A stretch of 5,742 nucleotides of DNA from Nitrospina sp. (GCA_004357365.1 SMVT01000017.1:1-5742); one strand, 5' to 3'. Positions 1 to 5,558 are shown, counted from the stretch's first letter. Numbers and translations: made by a program. Notes: a model not told the origin generated them from the letters alone.

Positions 1-349
1 AGTCGACATCGTATTTCTGTTTCGCCAGCACGTAGGCAAAGGTGGCGAGCCAGCCGATGTCCACCTTGCCCGCACCCATGGCCTCGATGACGGCGGCATA
101 GCTGGTGGCGATTGAGGTTTTAAAATGCAGGCCGGTGATTTTCTGCAGGCCCTGGGCGATTTCCTCGCCGCCTTCCAGAATGGTTTGCGCTTCGCCGGAA
201 GGCACGAACATCATGCGGACGGGATGTTGTGCGGTGCCCAGACGGTCCGCCGCGGTTGCCGGAGAAAACGGAACCAGCAAAAAACACAGGACCAGGACCC
301 GGCACCCGGTCTGGTAAAACGATTTTTTGGAGGGACCCCGTCGCCGCAT
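1..349 (-). CDS. PhnD-like phosphate/phosphite/phosphonate ABC transporter substrate-binding protein (5' part only)
   Basis: This is the N-terminal part (116 codons) of an exported solute-binding protein; the rest lies beyond the left edge. It begins with a very basic stretch (MRRRG) and a hydrophobic core (VLVLCFLLVPF), with likely signal cleavage near the ATAA/D boundary at about residues 32-34. The mature start reads PVRMMFVPSGEA, then an ITGLHF segment, SYAAVIEAMGAGKVDIGW and LATFAYVLA. This is the usual order in the PhnD/PstS-like family, where the lobe around the YAAVVEAL...G.VDI.W.GPFAY stretch helps bind the phospho-oxyanion. It would capture an oxyanion in the periplasm for an ABC importer, but the ligand cannot be told from this part. 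Two tandem ATGs exist (352 and 349). I chose 349 because the AAGGAG ribosome site sits 7 nt upstream of it, against 4 nt for 352. No permease or ATPase gene is visible beside it. Confidence 0.85.
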   Translation of the reverse strand, partial: MRRRGPSKKSFYQTGCRVLVLCFLLVPFSPATAADRLGTAQHPVRMMFVPSGEAQTILEGGEEIAQGLQKITGLHFKTSIATSYAAVIEAMGAGKVDIGWLATFAYVLAKQKYDVD

Positions 350-410
350 CATCGATCTCCTTTTAGGGAGAAACGTTACCATACCTTGCGGGGATTTGCA
401 GGCCGTGCGC

Positions 411-444
411 AAAAAAAGGGCAGCGCGCGAAACGCGCCCTGCCC
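411..444 (-). terminator. Rho-independent terminator of the cytochrome c gene
   Basis: Read on the minus strand, this is a GC-rich hairpin followed directly by seven T residues. The outer stem is GGGCAG/CTGCCC (439-444 with 418-423). After one C-C mismatch the inner stem is five G-C pairs (GCGCG with CGCGC) closed by a three-base loop. It starts about 20 nt after the cytochrome stop codon and lies before the PhnD-like gene. The cytochrome transcript should therefore end here, and the PhnD-like gene needs its own promoter, which I could not identify with confidence. Confidence 0.9.
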
Positions 445-463
445 CCGGTGAAGACTTTAAAAC

Positions 464-898
464 CTACTTCATGAATTTCGTACGAATGTACTTGATGACG
501 TTCCAGATATCTTTGTCCTTGAGAGTTTTCTGAGCAATCATGCCGGTTCCCTTGGAGCCTTTTTTGATGATCCAGAACATTTGACCCGGAGTCACGTCTT
601 TCATGGTTTTCTTACATTTGAAGTTGCGGGGTTTCGGGGTCAAAGCCGCGCCCAGTTTCCCGGTGCCGTCGCCTTTTTTGCCATGACACATCAGGCAGGC
701 CATGGGTTTGGCGGTCTTGATATAGATTTTTTTGCCTGCGGCGGCGTCAGCTTTAGCGGTTTTATCTTGTTTGTAAAGACTGGATGGGGCTTTTTTGGTC
801 TTTCTCTTTTGGGGGCACTTGGCCTTGGCGGCGAAAACGGTATCGACCACGAACGCCATCAGCACAACAAAAACCAGAAACACGACAAATTTTTTCAT
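464..898 (-). CDS. Small exported monohaem cytochrome c, very lysine-rich
   Basis: This is a 144-residue class I-type cytochrome c. Residues 1-23 form a signal peptide (MKK, a long hydrophobic core, then VFA before the cut), which places the protein in the periplasm. The single haem site is CLMCH at 68-72. The sixth ligand is probably Met120 in KGTGM, followed by the usual C-terminal helix (LKDKDIWNVIKYIRTKF). The role is electron transfer, with partner unknown. Oddities: the mature chain has 30 lysines and 3 arginines but only 6 aspartates and no glutamate. It also has two cysteines outside the haem motif (C28 and C95). C28 is not in a lipobox. A 40-residue lysine-rich, probably flexible segment lies between the signal peptide and the haem domain. 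The ATG at 898 has AAAGGA at 907-912, 8 nt upstream. A strong promoter upstream and a terminator downstream mark it as a single-gene unit. Confidence 0.92.
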   Translation of the reverse strand: MKKFVVFLVFVVLMAFVVDTVFAAKAKCPQKRKTKKAPSSLYKQDKTAKADAAAGKKIYIKTAKPMACLMCHGKKGDGTGKLGAALTPKPRNFKCKKTMKDVTPGQMFWIIKKGSKGTGMIAQKTLKDKDIWNVIKYIRTKFMK

Positions 899-1017
899 CG
901 GTGGTATCCTTTCATAGGTGTTGAATTAAGATATATCAACCAAACGGCAAACACTAATAACCGGAAAAATTAAATTGAGATACGGGCAAAATAGAGGGTC
1001 TTCAAAACCGCACGATA

Positions 1018-1035
1018 CACCGGCAAAAAACGGTG
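1018..1035 (-). repeat. Inverted repeat at the predicted 5' end of the cytochrome transcript
   Basis: CACCG (1018-1022) and CGGTG (1031-1035) are perfect complements separated by 8 nt. The predicted transcription start is about 1033, so the repeat would form a hairpin at the very 5' end of the mRNA. Alternatively it could act as a small operator just downstream of the -10 box. With only five base pairs it may be chance. Confidence 0.35.
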
Positions 1036-1039
1036 CTAA

Positions 1040-1067
1040 ATTATATTAAATATTGAACCTGTGTCAA
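1040..1067 (-). promoter_or_regulatory. Consensus sigma70-type promoter for the cytochrome c gene
   Basis: On the minus strand TTGACA (1067-1062) and TATAAT (1045-1040) are both exact consensus hexamers, separated by 16 nt. The predicted start is near 1033, giving a leader of about 134 nt before the ATG at 898. Two perfect hexamers at a workable spacing in an AT-rich spacer are unlikely to be chance. They suggest strong, housekeeping-type expression. A 16-nt rather than 17-nt spacer slightly lowers the expected strength. Confidence 0.82.
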
Positions 1068-1139
1068 CCCAAAATTCCCGAACAGGCCAGCTACTCAAAA
1101 TCCGCCCCAGCCCTGCTGCGCCACGGCAATCCTTTAAAA

Positions 1140-1167
1140 TTCACAATATCGGGTAAATCGGTATAAA
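1140..1167 (+). promoter_or_regulatory. Candidate promoter for the membrane glycosyltransferase gene
   Basis: TTCACA (1140-1145) matches the -35 consensus at 5 of 6 positions and TATAAA (1162-1167) matches the -10 at 5 of 6, with a 16-nt spacer. An overlapping TAAAAT (1164-1169) gives an 18-nt spacer. Transcription would start at about 1174, some 73 nt before the ATG at 1247. The assignment rests on sequence match and position only. Confidence 0.5.
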
Positions 1168-1246
1168 ATAAGAACTAAGGGGCATCTTTCGGGGTTTGAC
1201 CGCCCCCAGGTACTCCCACCGATTTTGAAAACCACGCTTCCACTCC

Positions 1247-3148
1247 ATGGACCTGATCCTGTTCACAATCCTCTTTCTGGCGTTTTTCCTGCTGGGGGAA
1301 ACCCTGGCCCGATTCTGGCAACCGGTCTACTCCCATGGGCTGGAGCGCATGGTGTTCCACACCCTGCTGGGTCTGGTAACGGTCGCGCTGGTGACCACGG
1401 CGCTGGCGTTTGCCGGGTTGGTGTATCCGGCCACCGGGTGGATCGTGCTGGCAGTGATTTTTCTGGCCTCGGCCAAATCCTGGCCGCTTCTCTGGAAAGA
1501 CGTTTCAGCCCTGCGGCCCGCCCTCGGGACATTTTTCGGGAAGGATCAGACGGACCGGGAGTTTCACCGGTTCTGCGTATTGACGCTGGCCGCGCTGGCT
1601 GTCCTGGCGCTGATTCTGGCCCTGGCGCCGCCGGTGAAAACCGACGCGTTGGTTTACCACCTGGCCCTTCCCAAGGCGTACCTCGAACATCACGGTGTCA
1701 TCAACCTGCCCAACAGTATGTATTCGTTTTTCCCCCTGCTGTTCGAGATGGTGTTTCTGTTCGCGATGACTTTTGGGGTGGAGTCGCTCCCGGCGTTGTG
1801 CGGGCTGGGGATGGCGTTTCTGCTGCTTTTGGGATTGACGATTTTTTTCCGGCAGTACCTGTCGCCGCGCCTGGTCTGGTATGTGCCGTTATTGTTTTTC
1901 AGCACGCCGACCTTTTTTGAAATTGCGGCTTCGGCCTATGTCGATCTGGCGCTGGCGGGATTCATGTTTTTCACATTTTACGCCTGGGACCGGTGGCGGG
2001 AAACCCGCCGGTCCTACTGGTTTTTCTACATGGCGGTGTGCGCCGGCGCGGCCTGGGCCACCAAGCTGACGGGATTGATCGTGCTGCCGCTGGCGGTGCT
2101 GGGCATCGTGCTCGCCGGGCGTACGGACACCGCCCCCGGCCGGGTGGTGAAACAGGTCCTGATCTTCGGCGGCATCGTTGTTCTGTTTATGGCGCCGTGG
2201 TGGATTCGCAATTTCCTGTATTCCGGTAATCCGTTTCTGCCCCTGTTGATGCCGCTTTTGGGCGGGGAGGACCACGTCAACTGGGACGCCCAGCGGGCGC
2301 TGATGTTCGATCAGTATGTCAAACTGTTCGGCATGGGGCGGGGATTGTGGGATATGTTTCTGCTTCCCTACAACCTCACCTTCCACGCCGAGCCGCATTC
2401 GCTGAAGTTTGACGGGCGGATCGGTATCGTGTTCTTCCTGTTGATTCCCGCTCTCATTGCCGGGTTATGGAAACCCCGGCCCGCGCGTGTAGCGGCCCTG
2501 GGCGTGTTTGCCGGGGTTCTGCTCCTGTTCTGGTTCATTTATTTCCAGTACGTCCGTTTCCTCGCGCCCGCCTTCATGGCTTTGACACTGTTGTGCGTCG
2601 CCGGGCTGGACCGGGTGACCCGCCCCCGGTCCGGGGAACACACGTCCCACCTGCCGGGGAAGATTTATCTGGGCGTGTTGGCGCTGGGGGTGCTGTTTAA
2701 TGTCAGCCTGATCTGGGAAACCTGGCACCAGAAAAACCCCGGCCTGTACGTGGCGGGGCAGGAAACGCGCGACCAATATCTATCCCGCAACATCCCGCGG
2801 TATCCCATGTACCGGGCCATGAACGGGCTGGACCCGGAGGCGAAGGTCCTGCTGGTGTATATGGGCAATCTGGGTTATCTCGCGGAGCGGCCGTTTCACA
2901 GCGACAGCGTGTTTGAGGCGCACACCCTGCAGGCGATGCTGGCGCGGGACGCTTCTCCCGAGGGCCTCCGGCGGCAACTGAAAAATCTGTGCATCACCCA
3001 CTTGATGTACGACCGGACTTTCGTGTTCGGGAAAGGAGCGGCCATTCCCCCCGCCCACCAGCCGGCGTTGCACGGGTTTCTGAAAACCCGCGGCAAGTTG
3101 CTGAAACAGATGGACGACTTTCTCTTTTACGAGCTGGTATTGGACTAA
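1247..3148 (+). CDS. Multi-pass membrane glycosyltransferase, PMT/ArnT-like (GT39-type)
   Basis: This 633-residue integral membrane protein resembles the dolichyl/undecaprenyl-phosphate-sugar-dependent glycosyltransferases. About a dozen or more hydrophobic segments fill residues 2-490. The presumed catalytic periplasmic loop is APPVKTDALVYHLALPKAYL (127-146), with Asp133 the likely catalytic or metal-binding acid. A second family-typical motif is YVDLALAGF (231-239). Further hallmarks are APWWIRNFLYSGNPFLPLL (316-334) and QYVRFLAPAF (434-443). Residues from about 495 form a soluble C-terminal region (YLSRNIPRYPMYRAMN, then KVLLVYMGNLGYLAERPF, then a C-terminal part with THLMYDR) typical of long bacterial members. 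By family knowledge it would move a sugar from a lipid carrier to a lipid or protein outside the membrane; the acceptor is unknown. Three extra hydrophobic segments precede the catalytic loop. An in-frame stop at 1226 and no alternative start codon before 1247 fix the ATG, although no clear ribosome site precedes it. Confidence 0.85.
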   Translation: MDLILFTILFLAFFLLGETLARFWQPVYSHGLERMVFHTLLGLVTVALVTTALAFAGLVYPATGWIVLAVIFLASAKSWPLLWKDVSALRPALGTFFGKDQTDREFHRFCVLTLAALAVLALILALAPPVKTDALVYHLALPKAYLEHHGVINLPNSMYSFFPLLFEMVFLFAMTFGVESLPALCGLGMAFLLLLGLTIFFRQYLSPRLVWYVPLLFFSTPTFFEIAASAYVDLALAGFMFFTFYAWDRWRETRRSYWFFYMAVCAGAAWATKLTGLIVLPLAVLGIVLAGRTDTAPGRVVKQVLIFGGIVVLFMAPWWIRNFLYSGNPFLPLLMPLLGGEDHVNWDAQRALMFDQYVKLFGMGRGLWDMFLLPYNLTFHAEPHSLKFDGRIGIVFFLLIPALIAGLWKPRPARVAALGVFAGVLLLFWFIYFQYVRFLAPAFMALTLLCVAGLDRVTRPRSGEHTSHLPGKIYLGVLALGVLFNVSLIWETWHQKNPGLYVAGQETRDQYLSRNIPRYPMYRAMNGLDPEAKVLLVYMGNLGYLAERPFHSDSVFEAHTLQAMLARDASPEGLRRQLKNLCITHLMYDRTFVFGKGAAIPPAHQPALHGFLKTRGKLLKQMDDFLFYELVLD

Positions 3149-3168
3149 TCGGGGTTTTCCTCTATAAT
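3140..3168 (+). promoter_or_regulatory. Candidate promoter of the DJ-1/PfpI-like gene, overlapping the preceding stop codon
   Basis: A perfect -10 box, TATAAT (3163-3168), lies 17 nt downstream of TTGGAC (3140-3145). The latter keeps only the TTG of the -35 consensus and sits in the last codons of the glycosyltransferase gene. The start would be near 3175, leaving a leader of about 110 nt. No terminator is visible between the two genes, so read-through from the glycosyltransferase promoter is also possible. Confidence 0.5.
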
Positions 3169-3249
3169 CCAAACCACTCTTTAGAATTGGAGATATCCAC
3201 CCCCTTGCCCCCCTTTGACCCGTTCAGGGGGATCAGGTCATGCACAGTC

Positions 3250-3265
3250 CTCCCGTATCCGGGAG
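3250..3265 (+). other. Hairpin just upstream of the DJ-1/PfpI-like ribosome site
   Basis: CTCCCG (3250-3255) and CGGGAG (3260-3265) form a perfect 6-bp stem with the four-base loop TATC. The stem ends 4 nt before the AGGAG ribosome site at 3270-3274. The left arm and the bases just before it (TCCTCC, 3248-3253) could instead pair with the ribosome site over about four bases. It lacks a T tract, so it is not an intrinsic terminator. It may affect translation, but that is inference. Confidence 0.45.
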
Positions 3266-3283
3266 AGACAGGAGAAATACAGG

Positions 3284-3883
3284 ATGGCACGTTTGGATGG
3301 TAAAAACATACTGATGATTATTCCGAAGGATTATTACGAGGAGCAGGAGTTGGAGATTCCTTTAAAAAAATTTCGGGCAGAAGGAGCGGACGTGCGCATC
3401 GCTTCCAGCAAACTCAAGGAAGCCATCGGCATGAAAACCGGCCGGGTCATGCCGGATTTGATGGTCGTCGATGCCATGGAGGGCATCACGGGAGACAGTT
3501 ACGTGACCAGCGGCAAGGGTACGCGCCAGGTTCTTGGTGTGTTTCACGGGGTAGTGGTGATCGGCGGAACCGGCGCCCGCAAATATTTGTGGACGGACAA
3601 GCTGGTCCGGCTGTTGTTGTCGGACCGGCACAATAGCAATATGGTGGTCGCCGGCATTGGGCAGGGGGTGCCGACGTTGGGGATCGCGGGTCTGGTGCAA
3701 AATATCGAAGTGGCGGCTCCCCAGGACAAGCACACCCTCCCGGAGCTCGACAAGGCTGCGGCGATTCTGGCCGATGAAAAAATGGTGGTCCATGACCGCA
3801 TCATCACCGCGGTGGGGGCGGAGGCGGCCGAGGAATTTGCCGAGGCCGTCATCGAAGCAGTGATGAAGACGAGCAAGAGATAA
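3284..3883 (+). CDS. DJ-1/PfpI-family protein lacking the catalytic cysteine
   Basis: This 199-residue protein has the DJ-1/PfpI fold pattern: a first strand NILMIIPKDYYEEQELEIP (8-26) with a Glu (E19) where PfpI has its conserved E12, RAEGADVRIASS (31-42), HGVVVIGGTGARKYLW (88-103), the nucleophile-elbow region MVVAGIGQGVPTLGIAGLV (120-138), and a C-terminal VVHDRIITAVG...EFAEAVIEAVM (168-194). PfpI itself reads SICHGP at the elbow. Here it is GIGQGV, so the nucleophile is Gly126 and the adjacent His is Gln127. The protein contains no cysteine at all, so cysteine protease, glyoxalase or deglycase chemistry of the usual kind is ruled out. A binding, chaperone or regulatory role, or different chemistry, is inferred. 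The ATG at 3284 is preferred because AGGAG (3270-3274) lies 9 nt upstream. The frame stays open back to 3215, but the added residues look non-coding. Confidence 0.85.
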   Translation: MARLDGKNILMIIPKDYYEEQELEIPLKKFRAEGADVRIASSKLKEAIGMKTGRVMPDLMVVDAMEGITGDSYVTSGKGTRQVLGVFHGVVVIGGTGARKYLWTDKLVRLLLSDRHNSNMVVAGIGQGVPTLGIAGLVQNIEVAAPQDKHTLPELDKAAAILADEKMVVHDRIITAVGAEAAEEFAEAVIEAVMKTSKR

Positions 3884-3921
3884 GGAAAATCGTCTTACCC
3901 GAGATTTTTCCGCAGGCGCGA

Positions 3922-3957
3922 GCGTTGATCGAGTCGCTCGATTCATCAAGCATTTTT
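3922..3957 (+). terminator. Rho-independent terminator after the DJ-1/PfpI-like gene
   Basis: A stem of about 11 bp (GC, TTGAT and CGAG on the left arm, 3922-3933; CTCG, ATCAA and GC on the right, 3937-3951) closes on a TCG loop. It has a single-base bulge on the left arm and a four-base bulge on the right. It is followed by A and five T residues (3953-3957). It starts 38 nt after the stop codon at 3883, as expected for a plus-strand terminator. On the minus strand there is no T tract, so it should not stop the convergent operon. Confidence 0.75.
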
Positions 3958-3992
3958 ACCCCCCCCCTACAAACGGGACAACGACACCCTTC

Positions 3993-4352
3993 CTAAAGAC
4001 CGAGTTCGTCTTTTTCCTCTTCTCTCTTCGACTCAATGATTTTGAGGCGAATCTTGAGGGCGGTGTTCAATTCCTTGACGACGTTTTCCTTGGCGTCGGG
4101 AAAGTGGATTTTCTGATTGAATTCGTCCAGCGGGTGGTCTTCCAGTAGTTTGGCGAAGGCCTCGTCCTGAAAAGGATTGGTCATCTTCATCACGGAATCC
4201 AGAGAAATGGAAATCCGCTCGTACTTGTCCCAGTTGTCGAGAATATGTTTTCTCAGGGTCTCGGCGGAAGGAGAACCGTCTTCGGACGTGCGGCCCGACA
4301 ATAAATCGTTCCCCATAAATTTGTAAACACTGACGATTAATTCGTTTTCCAT
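3993..4352 (-). CDS. STAS-like domain protein (DUF4325-type)
   Basis: This small soluble protein of 119 residues has no signal peptide or membrane segment. It carries a short lead with SAETLRKHILDNWDKY (29-44), then the strand-turn-helix signature ISISLDSVMKMTNPFQDEAF (47-66), continuing as AKLLEDHPLDEFNQKIHFPDAKENVVKELNTALK (67-100) and a charged tail. The pattern of a hydrophobic strand, a polar turn, then F-x-D-E-A-F matches the STAS-like DUF4325 domain (SSF.DEAF in typical members). That domain often accompanies histidine-kinase-like ATPases; none is seen here. Its function is not known. I chose the ATG at 4352 because AGGA (4361-4364) lies 8 nt upstream. An upstream TTG at 4409 would overlap the preceding gene and has no support. 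It is the last gene of the probable leftward cyclophilin operon, 46 bp after the preceding stop. The rightward terminator at 3922-3957 lies beyond its end. Confidence 0.8.
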   Translation of the reverse strand: MENELIVSVYKFMGNDLLSGRTSEDGSPSAETLRKHILDNWDKYERISISLDSVMKMTNPFQDEAFAKLLEDHPLDEFNQKIHFPDAKENVVKELNTALKIRLKIIESKREEEKDELGL

Positions 4353-4398
4353 ATTTTCTTTCCTATATCCCTTCCGGCACTGATGGCCAGCGGCAATT

Positions 4399-4887
4399 TT
4401 ATTCTTCAATGAAGGAAATCGATTTTATCTCTATCTTCTCTTTTGGGTTGTCATTGGAGTCGCGGGGTTCGTTGACGATTTTATCCGCCACGTCCATGCC
4501 TTCAATCACCCTGCCGAACGCCGTGTACTGCCCATCGAGGAAAAACGCATCCTTGACGCAGATGAAAAACTGCGACCCGGCGCTGTTCGGTTCCCCAGAC
4601 CGCGCCATGGAAAGGACGCCCCGTTCGTGCTTGGTATCGTTGAACTCGGCGTCGATGGTGTAGCCCGGGCCGCCGGAGCCGTGGGAGGAGCGGTTGCCGG
4701 TTTTCGAATTGGGGTCGCCTCCCTGAATCATGAATCCGGGAACCACCCGGTGAAACGTGGTGCCGTCATAATATCCCTTGCCGGCCAGGTCCTTGAAATT
4801 CTTGACATGCCCTGGAGCCAGGTCGTCGAAAAATTCCAGTTTGATGGTCCCATGCACGGTTTCGATCACTGCGATTGCTTTACCCAT
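4399..4887 (-). CDS. Cyclophilin-type peptidyl-prolyl cis-trans isomerase, cytoplasmic copy
   Basis: This is a single-domain cyclophilin of 162 residues without a signal peptide, so a cytoplasmic prolyl isomerase acting on nascent or folding proteins. Family motifs appear in order: FFDDLAPGHVKNF (19-31), TFHRVVPGFMIQGGD (44-58), GVLSMAR (90-96), NSAGSQFFI (101-109) and LDGQYTAFGRV (117-127). Active-site equivalents of human CypA R55, F60, M61, Q63 and F113 are kept as R47, F52, M53, Q55 and F108. The CypA Trp121 position is Phe116 and His126 is Tyr121, changes common in bacterial cyclophilins; loss of the Trp usually lowers cyclosporin binding. Cys110 is absent from the paralogue. AAAGGAG (4897-4903) lies 9 nt before the ATG. 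It follows the exported paralogue by 26 bp, so both are probably on one transcript. The gene resembles ppiB, but I leave the symbol open because two close paralogues are present. Confidence 0.93.
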   Translation of the reverse strand: MGKAIAVIETVHGTIKLEFFDDLAPGHVKNFKDLAGKGYYDGTTFHRVVPGFMIQGGDPNSKTGNRSSHGSGGPGYTIDAEFNDTKHERGVLSMARSGEPNSAGSQFFICVKDAFFLDGQYTAFGRVIEGMDVADKIVNEPRDSNDNPKEKIEIKSISFIEE

Positions 4888-4913
4888 TATAAAAAACTCC
4901 TTTGGCTTTAGAA

Positions 4914-5468
4914 TTATTCTTTGGATTTAATGGTAATTTTCATGCTGACGGGGTCCAGGGGATTGTCCCTTTCATCGCGCGGAGCGTTAATGATTTTATC
5001 CGCCACCTCCATGCCCTTGGTCACTCGCCCGAACACGGTGTATTGGCCGTCGAGGAAATAGGAGTTTTTGACTATGATGAAAAATTGCGACCCCGCGCTG
5101 TTGGGGTCCTGGGACCGCGCCATGGACAGAATCCCCCGGTCGTGCTTGATATCGTTGAATTCGGCCTTGATGTTGTAACCGGGGCCACCCATGCCGTGCA
5201 TGGACCGGTCCGGGCTTTTGGATTTGGGGTCGCCGCCCTGGATCATGAAACCGGGGATCACCCGATGGAAAAGCGTTCCGTTGTAAAACCCGGCCTTAGC
5301 CAGCGTTTTGAAATTCTTCACATGCCCGGGGGCCTTGTCGGAAAAAAATTCCAACTCCATATTGCCGAATTTAGTTTCGATGACGGCGATTTCCTCCGGC
5401 ATTGCAGGGCTGACACCCCCGCCCACCATTGCCACGACCATCCCCACCAGCATTAAAATCTTTCGCAT
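4914..5468 (-). CDS. Exported cyclophilin-type peptidyl-prolyl cis-trans isomerase
   Basis: This cyclophilin has 184 residues. The N terminus MRKILMLVGMVVAMVGGGVSPA (1-22) is a good signal peptide with likely cleavage after SPA, so the enzyme should act in the periplasm. The rest aligns without large gaps to the downstream cytoplasmic copy; by eye about 100 of some 145 aligned residues are identical. Motifs are LFHRVIPGFMIQGGD (66-80), GILSMAR (112-118), NSAGSQFFI (123-131) and LDGQYTVFGRV (139-149). Catalytic-pocket residues R69, F74, M75, Q77 and F130 are kept, with Phe138 and Tyr143 replacing the CypA Trp121 and His126. The ATG at 5468 is chosen because it begins the signal peptide. An open frame back to 5588 runs through the promoter. 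The ribosome site is weak (a G run at 5473-5477, only 4 nt from the start). It is the first gene of the leftward operon. Confidence 0.92.
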   Translation of the reverse strand: MRKILMLVGMVVAMVGGGVSPAMPEEIAVIETKFGNMELEFFSDKAPGHVKNFKTLAKAGFYNGTLFHRVIPGFMIQGGDPKSKSPDRSMHGMGGPGYNIKAEFNDIKHDRGILSMARSQDPNSAGSQFFIIVKNSYFLDGQYTVFGRVTKGMEVADKIINAPRDERDNPLDPVSMKITIKSKE

Positions 5469-5512
5469 GGAACCCCCGAAAAAATGTTTTACACTGTTTG
5501 AATCACCCCCAA

Positions 5513-5539
5513 CGGCCTCCGGGTCGGTCAGGACGGCCG
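5513..5539 (-). other. Hairpin in the leader of the cyclophilin operon
   Basis: CGGCC plus TCC (5513-5520) can pair with GGA plus GGCCG (5531-5539), leaving one bulged base at 5534 and a ten-base loop. It lies in the leader of about 84 nt between the predicted start near 5552 and the ATG at 5468. No T tract follows on the minus strand, so it does not look like an attenuator. It may only reflect high local GC. Confidence 0.3.
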
Positions 5540-5558
5540 GGAAATGTGCCGCAGGGCC

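Larger units (their letters stand above)
899..1246. other. 348-bp AT-rich spacer between divergent genes
   Basis: This non-coding stretch separates the leftward cytochrome gene from the rightward glycosyltransferase gene. It holds the cytochrome ribosome site (907-912), a leader of about 134 nt with an inverted repeat at its start, the cytochrome promoter, and a candidate promoter for the glycosyltransferase. I see no convincing small ORF or tRNA in it. The piece from 1170 to 1246 is the presumed leader of the glycosyltransferase gene and contains no clear Shine-Dalgarno sequence. Confidence 0.6.

Noticed and set aside
378..412. Possible promoter (TATGGT) for the PhnD-like gene
   Set aside because: No -35-like hexamer is found at a workable distance, so the match is too weak.
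920..940. GTTGA...TCAAC repeat around the palindrome GATATATC in the cytochrome leader
   Set aside because: The arms are short and off-centre from the palindrome, and it lies well downstream of the promoter; there is not enough to call a binding site.
581..973. Plus-strand open frame of 130 codons across the cytochrome gene
   Set aside because: It is antisense to a gene with signal peptide, haem motif, promoter and terminator, and its translation resembles no family.
1225..1920. Plus-strand open frame of 231 codons in another frame of the glycosyltransferase gene
   Set aside because: The Gly/Pro/Arg-rich translation is typical of an out-of-frame GC-rich gene, while the overlapping 633-residue frame has clear membrane segments and family motifs.
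3216..3240. TGACC...GGTCA inverted repeat as an operator
   Set aside because: It has only five matching bases per arm with 15 nt between, in a C- and G-run-rich stretch; this is likely to occur by chance.
3215..3283. Longer version of the DJ-1/PfpI-like protein starting at 3215
   Set aside because: The extra residues cover a leader hairpin and the AGGAG site that serves the ATG at 3284.
3362..3949. Minus-strand open frame of 195 codons opposite the DJ-1/PfpI-like gene
   Set aside because: It is rich in His and Arg with no recognisable motif, and it runs through the plus-strand gene and its terminator.
4902..5456. Plus-strand open frame of 184 codons opposite the exported cyclophilin
   Set aside because: It is antisense to a well-conserved enzyme gene; its His- and Gly-rich composition reflects the mirrored codons.
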